DNA of 64,000 nucleotides, taken from the NCBI GenBank assembly GCA_947044405.1, contig CAMRHE010001107.1:124001-188000 (forward strand), in the 5' to 3' direction. This DNA comes from Leptodactylus fallax. Lineage: Eukaryota > Chordata > Amphibia > Anura > Leptodactylidae. Shown one piece after another: positions 24,386-36,774 of the stretch. Below the pieces are notes generated by a model, which had not been told where the DNA came from, made no database searches, and was given only the letters and a program-made list of their open reading frames with translations. A program made the translations under genes and the position numbers. Each line of letters begins with the position of its first letter. The first letter of the stretch is position 1.

Positions 24386-25700
24386 CTCAAAATTCCTGTT
24401 GGCAGCCCTGTAATGATGATATACAGAAGTCATTACAATATTACAGCCAAAAGAGAAGGTTATTGAGTGAGTGAGAACTAGGAGTCTAAAAGATGGCTGC
24501 TGAGGTTGTAGTAGGTGGGATAGCTAGGGAAACAGGAATTGGGAGTGAGTGAGAGAGGGAGGGGGGAATGAATGAGAAAGGAAGGGGGAGTGAGTCAGCT
24601 CTGAGTGCTGCCCAAGGAATCATGGGAGTTGTAGGAAAGGCACAGAACAGGAACATGCAGTTGTAAACAAATGCAGAGGTTGCCAGGAGCTCCCAGAGAA
24701 CCCAGAATTCACTCAACACACTGCTACAGGTATGTGGGTGCACTTATTAACCTAGTAATAGCACCAGCAGACCTTTTTTGAAAATTCATTTTTTTGCCTG
24801 GAAAACACCTTTAAGTGCATACAGTGTTTGCAAACAGTTTACTTATTGGTTCGGTGACTGCAGCATTCTAGGTTCTAGGTTTTTAGATCTGTGACAATAT
24901 CTGAGCAAACTTTATAACAAATTATTTGTAATATTTTGGTTTACTGTATCCTCAACATTTTAGAGTTCTTTTCAATTGTGACAATGACACACAAGCTACA
25001 TTATCAAATAAATTAGCAGTGTGCAGAAAATCTGTGATTCCAACACAGATACAGAGAACATGGGTCTCAACAGTTACTGGTTAATTTCAACAAATCCTTC
25101 AGCAGTTTTTATGTTAGTCAGTGTATGTAATACTATGTTATAAAGATATCGGGAACAGAAAAGACTCAGAGTACATACCCAAGAATACTATTCATCTACT
25201 CACACAGAAGGAAGAAAATGTGCAGAAACCAGCAGAAAAATGGAGGAAAGCCCACAAAAAAATTCATATATACATCTTACACATTTAACTTAGATCTAAA
25301 GTTGCCCAAGGAGTGATTTAAATGTTAAGTATACAGAAAAGCAATTTTAACACTTTTATTAAAAGAGATACAACATTACCTACACATTTAGATAATTTCA
25401 ATGACATAGCAAACATTTTACGAGCAATGTGAATCAACCCAATTATGAGTGTGACCAAATTCTTGAAATTGTTGTACTCTTGTTCATAGTATTTGCATAT
25501 TTTAATCAGTCCTAAAAATTCTAACATTTAAAATTATTTAAAAAAGTCAAGTAGAAGCTGCAATTGGTGTATTTCTCCCATTCAGCTGCTCTACTGTGAA
25601 GAAGTTGCATTTGTGCTAAATTTGTAATGGCCAAAGTCTCTATAAATAGCAGGACCGCCGGCAATACATTTTTTTTTCACCCACTGCCACCAGTTATTTA
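24386..25700. other. No recognised feature
   Basis: Includes a purine-rich GAGTGAGTGAGAGAGGG stretch around 24543-24595. No gene or terminal repeats recognised. Confidence 0.5.
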
Positions 25701-25703
25701 TTA

Positions 25704-25747
25704 CTATCCCTGTACTGTGACATCATAGTGCCACAGTACAGGGATAG
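25704..25747. repeat. Perfect 16-bp hairpin
   Basis: CTATCCCTGTACTGTG at 25704-25719 and its exact complement at 25732-25747, with a 12-base loop. It could be a small MITE remnant. Confidence 0.8.
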
Positions 25748-25792
25748 ATGATAGCGCGACCACTGACAGAACTGCTCAGGATTGGTGCTGAG

Positions 25793-26211
25793 TAGAGATG
25801 AGCGAATTTCTCCAAAATTGGATTCGGCAGTTCTATTCGAAGTTCCCAAAAAATTTGCTTCAATCCGAATTATTTTGCGGCGGCTAAACAGATATTTCCG
25901 GTCTTCAGAGAGCCGGGGTGAGCGAGTGGGCAGCAAAATGGCGGAAGCCCTTGGATGCACCGGTCATGTCTTTCTCTCTCTCTCTCCAGCACGGACAAGT
26001 TTTAATCATGTGGAAGGATCTGCTAACAAGCAAAGACACACCTATCCAATCACATCACTAGAGAACATCATGTGACCATCTGATGTCACAAAGGTTCTTA
26101 CTAAATATTCGTTACCGTGAAGCATCAGTAAATCTGGAATCGTGGTGAATCGTAGATTTCCTGAAATTTGGATCGAATTCCACTTCTGCAGAATCGATTC
26201 GCTCATCTCTA
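25793..26211. mobile_element. hAT-type MITE with perfect 8-bp duplication (419 bp)
   Basis: It starts TAGAGATGAGCGAA and ends with the inverted TTCGCTCATCTCTA. GTGCTGAG occurs immediately before (25785-25792) and after (26212-26219). It has no transposase. Another piece with the same end is seen near 11593. Confidence 0.88.
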
Positions 26212-26499
26212 GTGCTGAGGGCTAGAGAAAAAAATTCCAATTGAGATGGAATAAGTGAAGCGGCATCTATTAAAGAATGGAAAGAGTTGAAGTTGGTGTA
26301 GGTGGTAAATAATCCTCTTTAACCCACCAACCCACCCAAGCTCTTTTTTGTCAATTATGTCTCCCAGAAAACGGAATAAAAAGTGTTCAAAATGTTAAGT
26401 GCACTCTTAAAGGAGTACTGATGAAAACTATACCTCATACTACAAAAAATAAGCACTCAAGTGACTTGATTAAGTAAAAAATTAAAACATAGTAACTCT

Positions 26500-26965
26500 T
26501 GGATGTCCATTTTCATAGGTTCCGTTAAAAAAAACAAAAAAAACAAACGACTATCATAACAAAAATTAATGGATAAACTATCCGTTTTTTTGCTTATTTT
26601 TTTTGTTCTGCTTTATGAGCATGCGCAAAAAAATGGACAGTAATAAAGGACAGTATAACAAACGACCATCTGTTACTGTCCGTTAGCCATAGACATTAAT
26701 GTTACAATATAACGGACGCTTAACTTAAGTCCGTTATTTTGAACGGACAGAAAAGCCCTGCACCCTGAGTTATTATATCCGCTAAAATAATGGACATGTG
26801 ATGAATTTGGTGGAAATGGACACTAACGGACAACAGATCAAATCCCATTGAAATCATTGGGATTTTTAACGGATTTATGAAAGATCTGTTAGTGTCCGTT
26901 GTTAACATTTTGTAATGGATGCTAGCAACAGACACTACTAACAGTAGTGTGAATGCCCCCTTAGA
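26500..26965. repeat. CCGTTA-rich self-complementary repeat
   Basis: Many copies of CCGTTA and TAACGG in both orientations, with short inverted blocks such as GACACTAACGGACAA against TGTTAGTGTCCGTTG. It ends AGTGTGAATGCCCCCTTA, the kind of end many frog MITEs have. The left end is not defined. Confidence 0.5.
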
Positions 26966-27019
26966 AAATGCCAATGCAAAAACAAAATATTTATTTAAAA
27001 AAAAGTAGTCAAGCAAAAA

Positions 27020-27192
27020 AAAAACTTTATTAGGTGGATGCCACACGTTGCGAAAACACTGTGTTTTACAGTACCTGCAAAGTGGATGGGATCCTGGCTA
27101 ATTCCATCCACACATTGCAAAAAAAAAAATCTGCAGTGGAAAAGCTGCATTTTCAAAAACACTTGCATTTTTTAAAATTGCAGCATGTCAAT
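27020..27192. other. Left part of a MITE split by Tc1 copy 2
   Basis: GCCACACGTTGCGAAAACAC and related words here, together with the right part at 28846-28975 (ACGCGTTTCCGCC...GGGGCTTTAGCC), look like one short inverted-repeat element into which the Tc1 jumped. Confidence 0.4.
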
Positions 27193-27194
27193 TA

Positions 27195-28843
27195 CAGTCA
27201 TATGAAAAAGTTTGGGCACCCCTATTAATCTTAATCATTTTTAGTTCTAAATATTTGGGTGTTTGCAACAGCCATTTCAATTTGATATATCTAATAACTG
27301 ATGGACACAGTAATATTTCAGGATTGAAATGAGGTTTATTGTACTAACAGAAAATGTGCAATATGCATTAAACCAAAATTTGACTCGTGCAAAAATTTGG
27401 GTACCCTTATCATTTTATTGATTTGAATACTCCTAACTACTTTTTACTGACTTACTGAAGCACAAAATTGGTTTTGTAACCTCACTGAGCTTTGAACTTC
27501 ATAGCCAGGTGTATCCAATCATGAGAAAAGGTATTTAAGGTGGCCAATTGCAAGTTGTTCTCCTATTTGAATCTCCTCTGAAGAGTGGCATCATAGGCTC
27601 CTCAAAACAACTCTCAAATGATCTGAAAACAAAGATTGTTCAACATAGTTGTTCAGGGGAAGGATACAAAAAGTTGTCTCAGCGATTTAACCTGTCAGTT
27701 TCCACTGTGAGGAACATAGTAAGGAAATGGAAGACCACAGGGACAGTTCTTGTTAAGCCCAGAAGTGGCAGGCCAAGAAAAATCTCAGAAAGTCAGAGAA
27801 GAAGAATGGTGAGAACAGTCAAGGACAATCCACAGACCACCTCCAAAGAGCTGCAGCATCATCTTGCTGCAGATGGTGTCACTGTGCATCGGTCAACAAT
27901 ACAGCACACTTTGCACAAGGAGAAGCTGTATGGGAGAGTGATGCGAAAGAAGCCGTTTCTGAAAGCACGCCACAAACAGAGTCGCCTGAGGTATGCAAAA
28001 GCACATTTGGACAAGCCAGCTTCATTTTGGAAGAAGGTCCTGTGGACTGATGAAACAAAGATTGAGTTGTTTGGTCATACAAAAAGGCGTTATGCATGGC
28101 GTCCAAAAGACACAGCATTCCAAGAAAAACACTTGCTACCCACTGTAAAATTTGGTGGAGGTTCCATCATGCTTTGGGGCTGTGTGGCCAATGCCGGCAC
28201 CGGGAATCTTGTTAAAGTTGAGGGTCGCATGGATTCAACTCAGTATCAGCAGATTCTTGAGAATAATGTACAAGAATCAGTGACGAATTTGAAGTTACGC
28301 CGGGGATGGATATTTCAGCAAGACAATGATCCAAAACACAGCTCCAAATCTACTCAGGCATTCATGCAGAGGAACAATTACAATGTTCTGGAATGGCCAT
28401 CCCAGTCCCCAGACCTGAATATCATTGAACATCTGTGGGATAATTTGAAGCGGGCTGTCCATGCTCAGCGACCATCAAACTTAACTGAACTGGAATTGTT
28501 TTGTAAAGAGGAATGGTCAAAAATACCTTCATCCAGGATCCAGGAACTGATTAAAAGCTACAGGAAGCGACTAGAGGCTGTTATTTTTGCAAAAGGAGGA
28601 TCTACTAAATATTAATGTCACTTTTCTGTTGAGGTGCCCATACTTTTGCACCGGTCAAATTTTGGTTTAATGCATATTGCACATTTTCTGTTAGTACAAT
28701 AAACCTCATTTCAATCCTGAAATATTACTGTGTCCATCAGTTATTAGATATATCAAATTGAAATGGCTGTTGCAAACACCCAAATATTTAGAACTAAAAA
28801 TGATTAAGATTAATAGGGGTGCCCAAACTTTTTCATATGACTG
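27195..28843 (+). mobile_element. Complete Tc1-type transposon, copy 2 (1649 bp)
   Basis: Same family as 12035-13680, with about 200-bp terminal repeats and TA at both sides (27193-27194, 28844-28845). The 3-bp length difference lies in the transposase near 28497. By eye identity to copy 1 is about 98% or more. Confidence 0.95.
27548..28615 (+). CDS. Tc1 transposase, catalytic triad intact, usual start codon lost
   Basis: The frame is open for 355 codons. Where copy 1 has the expected ATG (MGSSKQ), this copy has ATA at 27593-27595, so translation would need the in-frame upstream ATG at 27548, adding 15 residues (MQVVLLFESPLKSGI). The DDE residues are all present: Asp at 28049 (LWTDETK), Asp at 28322 (QQDNDPKH) and Glu at 28427 (IIEHLW), with DD34E spacing. 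The paired-type DNA-binding region and GRPRKIS hook are intact. Whether the longer N-terminus is tolerated is unknown. Confidence 0.92.
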   Translation: MQVVLLFESPLKSGIIGSSKQLSNDLKTKIVQHSCSGEGYKKLSQRFNLSVSTVRNIVRKWKTTGTVLVKPRSGRPRKISESQRRRMVRTVKDNPQTTSKELQHHLAADGVTVHRSTIQHTLHKEKLYGRVMRKKPFLKARHKQSRLRYAKAHLDKPASFWKKVLWTDETKIELFGHTKRRYAWRPKDTAFQEKHLLPTVKFGGGSIMLWGCVANAGTGNLVKVEGRMDSTQYQQILENNVQESVTNLKLRRGWIFQQDNDPKHSSKSTQAFMQRNNYNVLEWPSQSPDLNIIEHLWDNLKRAVHAQRPSNLTELELFCKEEWSKIPSSRIQELIKSYRKRLEAVIFAKGGSTKY

Positions 28844-28975
28844 TATATCTATGGAAATGCTGGCATTTTCCGTATAGGTATAATAGGGGCAGAGATTCCA
28901 AAGAAAACGCGTTTCCGCCACGTTTTTTTCCGCAGCCTTTTTTTAAGCGATTCGATATGTGGGGCTTTAGCCTAA

Positions 28976-30599
28976 AATGGGTATCTCTGTAATCAGAAAA
29001 AAGTTAACATGTTATTCATACCACACTGTGAACAATGTAAAAACAAAATAATCCAAAAAATTGAAGAATTACTAACTTCTTTTTTTATTCCCCTAAAAAT
29101 ATATATATTTTAATGCATTATATCTACTTCAAAATGGATACATTAAAAAGTATTATGTGTGTCAGTAAAATCAAGCCATCATATAGTTATATCAATCAGA
29201 TATGGCTCTCAGAAGACAGGGATGAAAAAAGCCAAAAAAGTCATTAAGTAGTGCAAGGAGTTAAACAAGTACAATATATTTAAATATTTATGGAATTTTT
29301 TTTCTGTTCTTAATACATAACTTTGTAAAACCAAACAGTAGTGTTTCTCTGGGGCCATCAGTCTATTCTTGTATTGGACAGCCTACAGACAGTGCATAAA
29401 CACATCACACTACATTCAAAACAAATTAGAATCATGCTTTGAAATATTGAGAAAAAAAAAGACAAAACTGTCATACTTATACTTAAAGGACCATTGAAAT
29501 GTGTACTCTCAACACTCCAGTACTATCATTTGGGACAGCCTTTTGTTTTAGTACCTTAGATCAGACAGGTTAGATTTTTGATTGCTTGTCTTTGAAATGC
29601 ATATTCAAGTCTTTACTTTGTAGTTAGGAAGACCTTTTATTAAGTCTATTTTCCTTTAATCTCCCCCATCTATATTTCAACCTACTCTTAAATCTGTGCT
29701 CAGGGGGTAGCTGCTGGAATGTATTATTTTGAGATACTTAGAGCATAAGTATTTTGATCTTCTTTAAAAGATGTTTCTTGCTCGCTGCAAGCAACATTTC
29801 CTTCAAGAGCAGTGTGATGTTTTCAGATGACTTCAGACAGAGGGTAAAAGGAATCTGATGGATATAAAACTCGGAAATTGTGCTTTATTGGAAAGCAGAC
29901 TTAAAATTGAAAAAAGGAAACATTTAAACATGTTTGAGAAGAACAGTATATATCCTATACATCCAGTGTATTTTATAACATACATTTTGATAAAGACAGA
30001 AAATAAAATAATACATAAATAAATATAAAAAATAAACAGCAGTGTACATAATATTCTGTTTTACAAATGAATAACTAAACAAATATACTGCATAGACTTC
30101 TTGTTCTATTTTCACTTTGCTTATTGATTCTTAAAAGCTTTTAAAAGTTCCTTGACAATACATAAAAAAAAAAAAATCATAAATAAAGTCTTATGAGAAA
30201 TAATTGTTTATTATTATACATTCATGAAATCCCCTACATCTCAAAAGTGGCAGAAAATAGTCGTAAATCATCAATTTGCGACTATTTCACACTTGTGACT
30301 AAAATAATCAGGCACCAGAGTGAAAAGGGGGAGTTTGACAGAAAAAAAAATTATGGTTCTAGAAAATTTGCTTCTCTGAAGCGTTCTCTAAAATTAGAAA
30401 CACTGGCCATTCAATAATAAAGGATTTACAGTGTATAAATTCACATCTTAAGAATAAGTAAAATGCAGATTCACAATTTTAAAATAGGTAAATTATTTTT
30501 ACTCACAGTTATGGTTTTCCGTGTCTTATGTTCACTGGCTTTTTGCATCCCTACATATCTAAGTACAGCTATGTCTTTACCTTTCCATTTGGTTGGACA
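28976..30599. other. No recognised feature
   Basis: About 1.6 kb of A+T-rich sequence without recognisable gene or repeat boundaries. Confidence 0.5.
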
Positions 30600-30601
30600 T
30601 A

Positions 30602-31252
30602 CAGTACAGACCAAAAGTTTGGACACACCTTCTCATTCCAAGAGTTTTCTGTATTTTCATAACTAAAAAAATTGTAGATTCACACTGAAGGCATCAAAAC
30701 TATGAATTAACACATGTGGAATTATATACTTAACAAAAAAGTGTGAAACAACTGAAAATATGTCTTATATTCTAGGTTCTTCAAAGTAGCCACCTTTTGC
30801 TTTGATTACTGCTTTGCACACTCTTGGCATTCTCTTGATGAGCTTCAAGAGCTAGTCACCTGAAATGGTTTTCACTTCACAGGTGTGCCCTGTCAGGTTT
30901 AATAAATGGGATTTCTTGCCTTATAAATGGGGTTGGGACCATCAGTTGTGTTGTTCAGAAGTCAGGTGGAGTCCTACTGAATGGAGTGTTAGAATTTGTA
31001 TTATGGCAAGAAAAAAGCAGCTAAGTAAAGAAAAACGAGTGGCCATCATTACTTTCAGAAATGAAGGTCAGTCAGTCCGAAAAATTGGGAAAACTTTGAA
31101 AGTGTCCACAAGTGCAGTGGCCAAAACCATCAAGCGCTACAAAGAAACTGGCTCACATGAGGAACGCCCCAGGAAAGGAAGACCAAGAGTCACCTCTGCT
31201 GCGGAGGATAAGTTCATCCGAGTCACCAGCCTCAGAAATTGCAGGTTAACAG
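30602..31252 (+). mobile_element. Tc1 copy (family of 18919-20259), 3'-truncated
   Basis: The left terminal repeat begins CAGTACAGACCAAAAGTTTG after TA (30600-30601). It continues through the 5' untranslated region into the transposase and stops abruptly after GGTTAACAG at about 31252, where unrelated sequence begins. Confidence 0.88.
31003..31252 (+). pseudogene. Tc1 transposase N-terminal fragment
   Basis: ATG at 31003 (MARKKQLSKEKRVAII), first helix-turn-helix and GRPRVTS hook are present, nearly identical to 19045 onward. The DDE domain is missing. The frame runs on about 14 codons into non-homologous sequence. Confidence 0.85.
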
Positions 31253-32259
31253 GTCTAACCCCTTTAACACTCACAAAAAAATTTGGTGCTCTATAATAGC
31301 TGCAGCCTCTCATATGTTCAACAAATATTAATGAGTTAATGGTAACATAGCTCAGGGTAAAAGGCTCAACGTGTTTCACCTGTATTATCTCATATTATAT
31401 ATTGTCCAAATGATAGATGTCTACCTATTGCATTCATGCCCATTAAGGCACAGGAGAGCAGATAAAGGACAGCCGTAAAGGTTGCAGTAATAACTGCAGT
31501 CCTGCTCTGGTACTTGGAATAGCGACGTCAATACTGGGCTCGGTCAGCTATTGATGGCCGAGACTCGCACCATGGCTCTGCCCCCTTGGTTTGCATCACT
31601 AGAAGGGACCCAATCAGCATCCAGCATGCTTCACTCCATCTGATCTCTTAGAGTAGAGGAACAGATATCAGCTGATGTACAGGACTTGCTTCAACATGAT
31701 GCACGAGCCTACGCAATGTTTTACTTAAATGTCACATATATTTGGCAAAATGCTACACCATCCACCGTCTCATCTAACCAGTCCCTGCAACCAAGACCTG
31801 AATGGATAGAAAAAAAAGAGATATATGTTGTATAGCCCCATCTGGTCGATAATTGAAAGCACCTGATTAAAAACGGACATCCAGAACTACTAGATGGAGT
31901 TCAACTGAGTAATGATTACAATTCCTACATAGTCAGTGGGATTCCTTATCAGTGTTTCCATAAACCAGTCCCTAAAAATAGGATATGGTCTCATTCGCTC
32001 AAGGCAACACCAAGTGACTAGGTATAATGTGATAGACCGTAATGTGTGTATGTGTGACTAATAAAAGTTATGTTTTAATATATCATTTTTTGCTGACCAT
32101 TCACCAATATGTTTCTATGTACCCTTTGCTTGTTTAGACATATCAGTATGAAACATTTTTATGTGGCAAGACCTACATAGATGAGCTGAAGTTTAAAATT
32201 TTTTAAGGAACCAGGCAATGGAGAATGCTAAAATGGAGACTGCTTAAATAATCCTTTAA

Positions 32260-32297
<38 letters not shown>

Positions 32298-32725
32298 CTT
32301 TGACATGGCCTTTTAGTTATGTACTGATGGCAGGACTCGGTTCTTTGTAAGACCCCCTGTCACCATGGTAACTCAATGGCACCTCACAGATGTGTAGTGG
32401 AAGTGATGATGGGCTGGTAGGGGGCCTCCCTGCTTAGATGCCATGATTGTGCTTGACCTCAGTAAGCATCAGAGGTATAGCTGCTGTTGAATGTTGCAGC
32501 AGGAGTGCTGCGGTCAATAACAGCTTGGCTCATGCTGTTGAACACATGGGCACAGCTTTTTTGCCCGTGCAGTAATCATGTACTTGTATATCGTAGTGCA
32601 TTAACATCATTTAATGTCATTTGCATAAGCAATTAAAGCTTCCCATAGTGTCTGAGCAAATGTTTTTCACCTCTTTTCTTCTTACAAACAATGTTGGATA
32701 GCACTATGTGAGATCATTTTGGTAT
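31253..32725. other. No recognised gene
   Basis: Unassigned sequence with one (AAAT)n tract at about 32252-32294. Confidence 0.5.
32252..32294. repeat. (AAAT)n microsatellite
   Basis: About ten ATAA units in a row. Confidence 0.95.
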
Positions 32726-32730
32726 ACAGC

Positions 32731-33311
32731 TGTCAGGAATGTTATATCTGTTGTTGCTGCTTTAAAGTTGCCGTGTCAACATAGGAAAGCTTCCTGAGCA
32801 GGCCTTTATAAACCACTCCCTCATCACCCAGCTTTGCTGGCTAATTATTTTGCAACTTCCTGCTTGGCTCCTGACATTGATTTGACTGTTGTAATACTGA
32901 CCTTTGGCTGTGTTCTTGGATTCCTCTCTGACTTGCGATTTTATTCTGGTGTTCCTGATTGGTTTCGACTATTGGTTTTGTTTTCCGGATTTCTGCTGCT
33001 GACCCGTGATTGACAACCATTCTGTTATCTCTGTCCCTGTGAGTAGTGTGTGGATTTGGTGTTTGGCTTCTTCTGCAGTGCATTTATTTGTCATACACTT
33101 TCTGTTCTGGTGACAATTCCAGTGTTCAGATTCAGTGAAAGTCCATCTCTTCTTGTGAGGAGCTCTGGTGAAGGCGTCTGAGGCTGGTCTTGGCTCGCAG
33201 TAGTATATTACCTTTAAGTAGCATTTTCTACTACTCGCAGTTGTCAGCCCATTTCTGCTGCTGCTCTCCTGAAGACCAGTACATGTTTTACCTTGCATCT
33301 GAATCCTAACA
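32731..33311 (+). mobile_element. Solo LTR (581 bp)
   Basis: It begins TGTCAGGAAT and ends GAATCCTAACA, short terminal inverted repeats with TG...CA. ACAGC lies directly on both sides (32726-32730, 33312-33316), a 5-bp target duplication. The first 90 bp resemble the minus-strand LTR at 42144-42595 (CTGCTTTAAAGTTGCCGTGTCAAC against the related start there). No interior exists, so it is a recombination product. Strand is taken from that similarity. Confidence 0.78.
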
Positions 33312-33399
33312 ACAGCAATCACTACCCTGCTTCTCAGACTAGCGAATCATGCAGTATGCTAAGTATGCCTATACCTAGTATGCCATCCTTTATGATAAT

Positions 33400-33510
33400 C
33401 TGTGTGCAGTGGCCACTATGGGGCAGAATACTGTGTGCAAGGGCCACTATGGGGCCTAATAGTGTATGCAGGGGCCACTATGGGGCATAATAGTGTGTGC
33501 AGAAATGCAG
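33400..33510. repeat. Three units of the 23.7-kb minisatellite family
   Basis: GGCCACTATGGGGC followed by a TAATA-type step repeats with about 32-bp period, related to 23738-24385. Confidence 0.75.
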
Positions 33511-33759
33511 TTTGTGTGTGGGGGGGTTGCCGGGGGGGGGTGCCAAGTCAAATGTTTGGGCCCTGCCATTGCTAGTTACGCCACTGAGTCCAGTATAGGT
33601 ACAGTCTATTTATGGCTGTGTTGTTATGGAAACCTGGTAAATTAAATGTGAACTTATATTGGCTGATACACGTGATATGACTGAATATTTAAGGTCCTGT
33701 GAACTGCTATTCACTAATACAGGTCATACATAGCTTGTTTGCTATGGAAACCTGTGTGC

Positions 33760-33905
33760 CTGAGGAGAGTAAGCGCCTGCGAGCTGTTATTGGCTGGACA
33801 CCTGATGTACCTGTGTGCCAAGTTTGGTGAGGATCGGTCCAGTCGTTTGGTCGCGCATAAAGAACAGACAGACAGACAGGAACTCATTTTTATATATATA
33901 AGAGA
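33760..33905 (+). mobile_element. 3' tail of a non-LTR element (RTE-like)
   Basis: GTGCCAAGTTTGGTGAGGATCG, then AACAGACAGACAGACAGG and ATTTTTATATATATAAGA form the typical end of RTE-type LINE or SINE copies. No coding part is present. Confidence 0.45.
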
Positions 33906-35965
33906 TAGGAGCTTGAAATGGTTTTAATTCAATATTTTGCAATTTAGTTATAGTAACCAATATTAACATTAAGTCGATTGTCATTAGAGATAAAAGAAAC
34001 CATTTTTCAGACTTACAACTCAGATTATTTTCGATTTGACAAAGACTCTTAGCACAAAAAGTCATTGACATTAAGAATAGAAAGCTGAGGCTCACCCTTG
34101 TTACACAGAAATGAAAGAGATGAACTGTATTGCAAATTCCACTGTTCTATCACTCTGTTCTTTTAGTGCTGACTAACCACCTTCACAGAACTGGAAATCA
34201 AAGTACGAGAGCCATTTCAAAGTTCATATATCATCCTTCTATCTTGACCCGTCTGACTAGCAGTTTCATTTTATACCTAATTGCTCATTCTTTTGCTTTC
34301 AATGTGGTGATACCTTTAGCTGCTATTTGTCCTTAAAAGCAAGGTATTAGATCCCTCTGCAACCCAAACAGTTAATACTTTAGCTCATTTAGTCTGATTT
34401 CAGCTTCAATTTCTGGTTTCCAAAAATCAACTAAAATGCATTCAGTACAATCTACACTCATCTTTACCTAATATGAGATGGATATGAACTTGTGAACTCA
34501 TTTTAACTTGCTTCAAATTTGCAACTGATACATAATGCAAAAATCTGAAGATACAGAAATGATCTGCCATACATTTCAATACATTTCATTTAATAGGCAT
34601 TTATTATTTCATCTACTTTCATAGGTGAATAAGGTCATGTTGTAACATAAAGTTCTATACCAATATGGGTTATAAAGGTTATACATAATTATTACTGACA
34701 CATACTGTAGTAAATACTTTTCTGTTACCTGCAATCAATACAGATAGTTTGTGCGTAGAAGAAGAAGGATATGGCAAATCTAGAGCAAATGCATTTTGGG
34801 TCTATGTTGCTATGGAGAATAAAGCACACATCTATAGTATTTTTCTATCTATCTGTCTATCTTGTCATTTAAGTGTTAAAATGTTACTACATCATGGCAT
34901 CATAGTTTTTGTTAAAAGCTTAATGTAAGAGATCCTTTAATATTCTGGTATTATTGACAACCTTATAGACTCTCACCAATGTCAACTTTTGACAAACCTA
35001 AAATATAATTTTTGATAAAAGTTTGACACTTTTACAATATAAACTATAAGAGAATGTCAAGCTGTCAAAAGAAAACATAGCCAATGCAGAACACAGTAAT
35101 CCCAATTATACTGTAGAAATAGTCCAGGAAGCTTTGGCTCCATTATTTCATGTATCACAAAGCCTTTCTTAGACATCACATGGGGAGGTGTGGCCAGATC
35201 ACAACTACAGCGCCATAAGCTAAGCACAGAAAAGGCACTAGAGGTGTGGTTGACTGCAAAATGCTTTTCACAGATAGTGCACAAATGTCTGACCACTAGC
35301 CGCTAACTAGCCACTAACCACTAGCAATGGTCTTACAAGATCACTCATCATGACTATAGGTGAGAGTTGACATGGTAGACTTTTTTATTCAACAAACTTG
35401 CCTTTATATAAACAGTATATTATCTGATACTGTATATGAGTGTGAAAACATTTAACAGAAGAAAATTGTAATTGCTTAAATGTTTTTCTATTGCTTTTAT
35501 TATCCAATAGAAGTGCTGCACTGTAGGTTAACTGCAACAAAATATGAATTGCATGCTGTGGAAGACCTTAGATATAGTAACATACAATAGTTAATAATGT
35601 TTAATATTTTTTTGTATTAGGTGGGAGAAGTTGAAAAAAAAAAAAAATATATATATACCAGTCCCCGGTGCCTCCCAGCACAGTCTGGTTCTGCTGTTCT
35701 GATGTTTTCTTGTGGCAGAGGTTATTGCCGGCTGTGACGTCCCTGGTCCCTTTCCTTAGGCTGCAGATTGGCCTCAGCAGCCATGTGACCACTGTGAACA
35801 ATCACACTGGGGACATCACAGGTAGTAACGTTCCGTGTCCTTCACTGAGGCCACTGATTGGTCACAGTGGTCACATGCAACAGGGAATTTCGTAGAAAGA
35901 AAACACCCAAACAGCAGGATCATATTGCGGAAACCTGCCGCAAAACCCCGTAAATTGTTTGATTT
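33906..35965. other. No recognised gene
   Basis: About 2 kb. Around 35690-35880 there is a repeat-like stretch with GATTGGCCTCAGCAG and GTCACATG that resembles 48480-48595, so probably another dispersed repeat. Confidence 0.5.
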
Positions 35966-36393
35966 TTATTTTCTGCATGGTGCCGACTGGTCCCAAGATG
36001 GCTCCATGACACATTTGTCTTCATCAGCCAGAGCATCTACTTTATTTTTGGGTTCTCCAAGAAAAGATGCCGACTTACATTTACTCTTCTTTGGTCCCTT
36101 CGATACACCAAATCCTGGATCCTGGAGAACAACACCCTGTGCAAGATACCCATGCAAATGCGGGTGCAGATGGCAGAAGAATATCCTAATGCCATGCCAG
36201 TAGTGCTTCTCCCACAAACTCTTCACCGGTCTCATCTACAAATGTGATCCCAGTTGAACAGAGACCCTGAGTGCAGGAGGCCCAGTAGAATGAAATTGGG
36301 GGTCAGAGCTTCTACTTATTCTCCTCAGTCTGATTTTTTGGTGAATCTCCCGTCTTCCGATAACCCTTTTTAACTGAAGCGTTCATAAAAGCA

Positions 36394-36774
36394 ATGCTGA
36401 CTGCCTTTTGTGGGTTCCTGAAGGCTGACATGTTTATGATGGCTCGGCGGTTGAACCAAGTTATTCAGGAACTACAAGGGAGAATGCTTAGCATCAAAAA
36501 TAAAATGGCAGCCTTTGCATCTTCACATAATGAGCTTATTGATGCTCATTATGAAATGGAGACAGATGTCACTTTCCTTAAAATAAAAGTCACAGACCTA
36601 GAGGATAGGTCACGCAGGAATAATGTAAAATTCCAGGGTGTCCCTGAAACGGTCTCCCCTAAAGAACTAACAGCTTACTTACAAAAACTGATTGGATCTC
36701 TGCTTCCCATCTGTTCATCTCTAGATCTGGCTATTGACAGAGCTCATAGAGTTCCCAGACCCTCTCATTTGTAA
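36394..36774 (+). pseudogene. L1 ORF1 protein fragment
   Basis: The frame has a coiled-coil-like heptad region (RRLNQVIQELQGRMLSIKNK), then FLKIKVTDLEDRSRRNN and VKFQGVPETVS. D-L-E-D-R-S-R-R-N-N is the standard junction to the RNA-binding domain of L1 ORF1p. The frame ends in a stop soon after IDRAHRV, short of the full protein; an alternate frame continues from about 36734. Confidence 0.8.

Noticed and set aside
23985..24474. Several overlapping frames as a repeat protein
   Set aside because: They arise from the 29-31 bp minisatellite, are open in several frames on both strands and have no start context.
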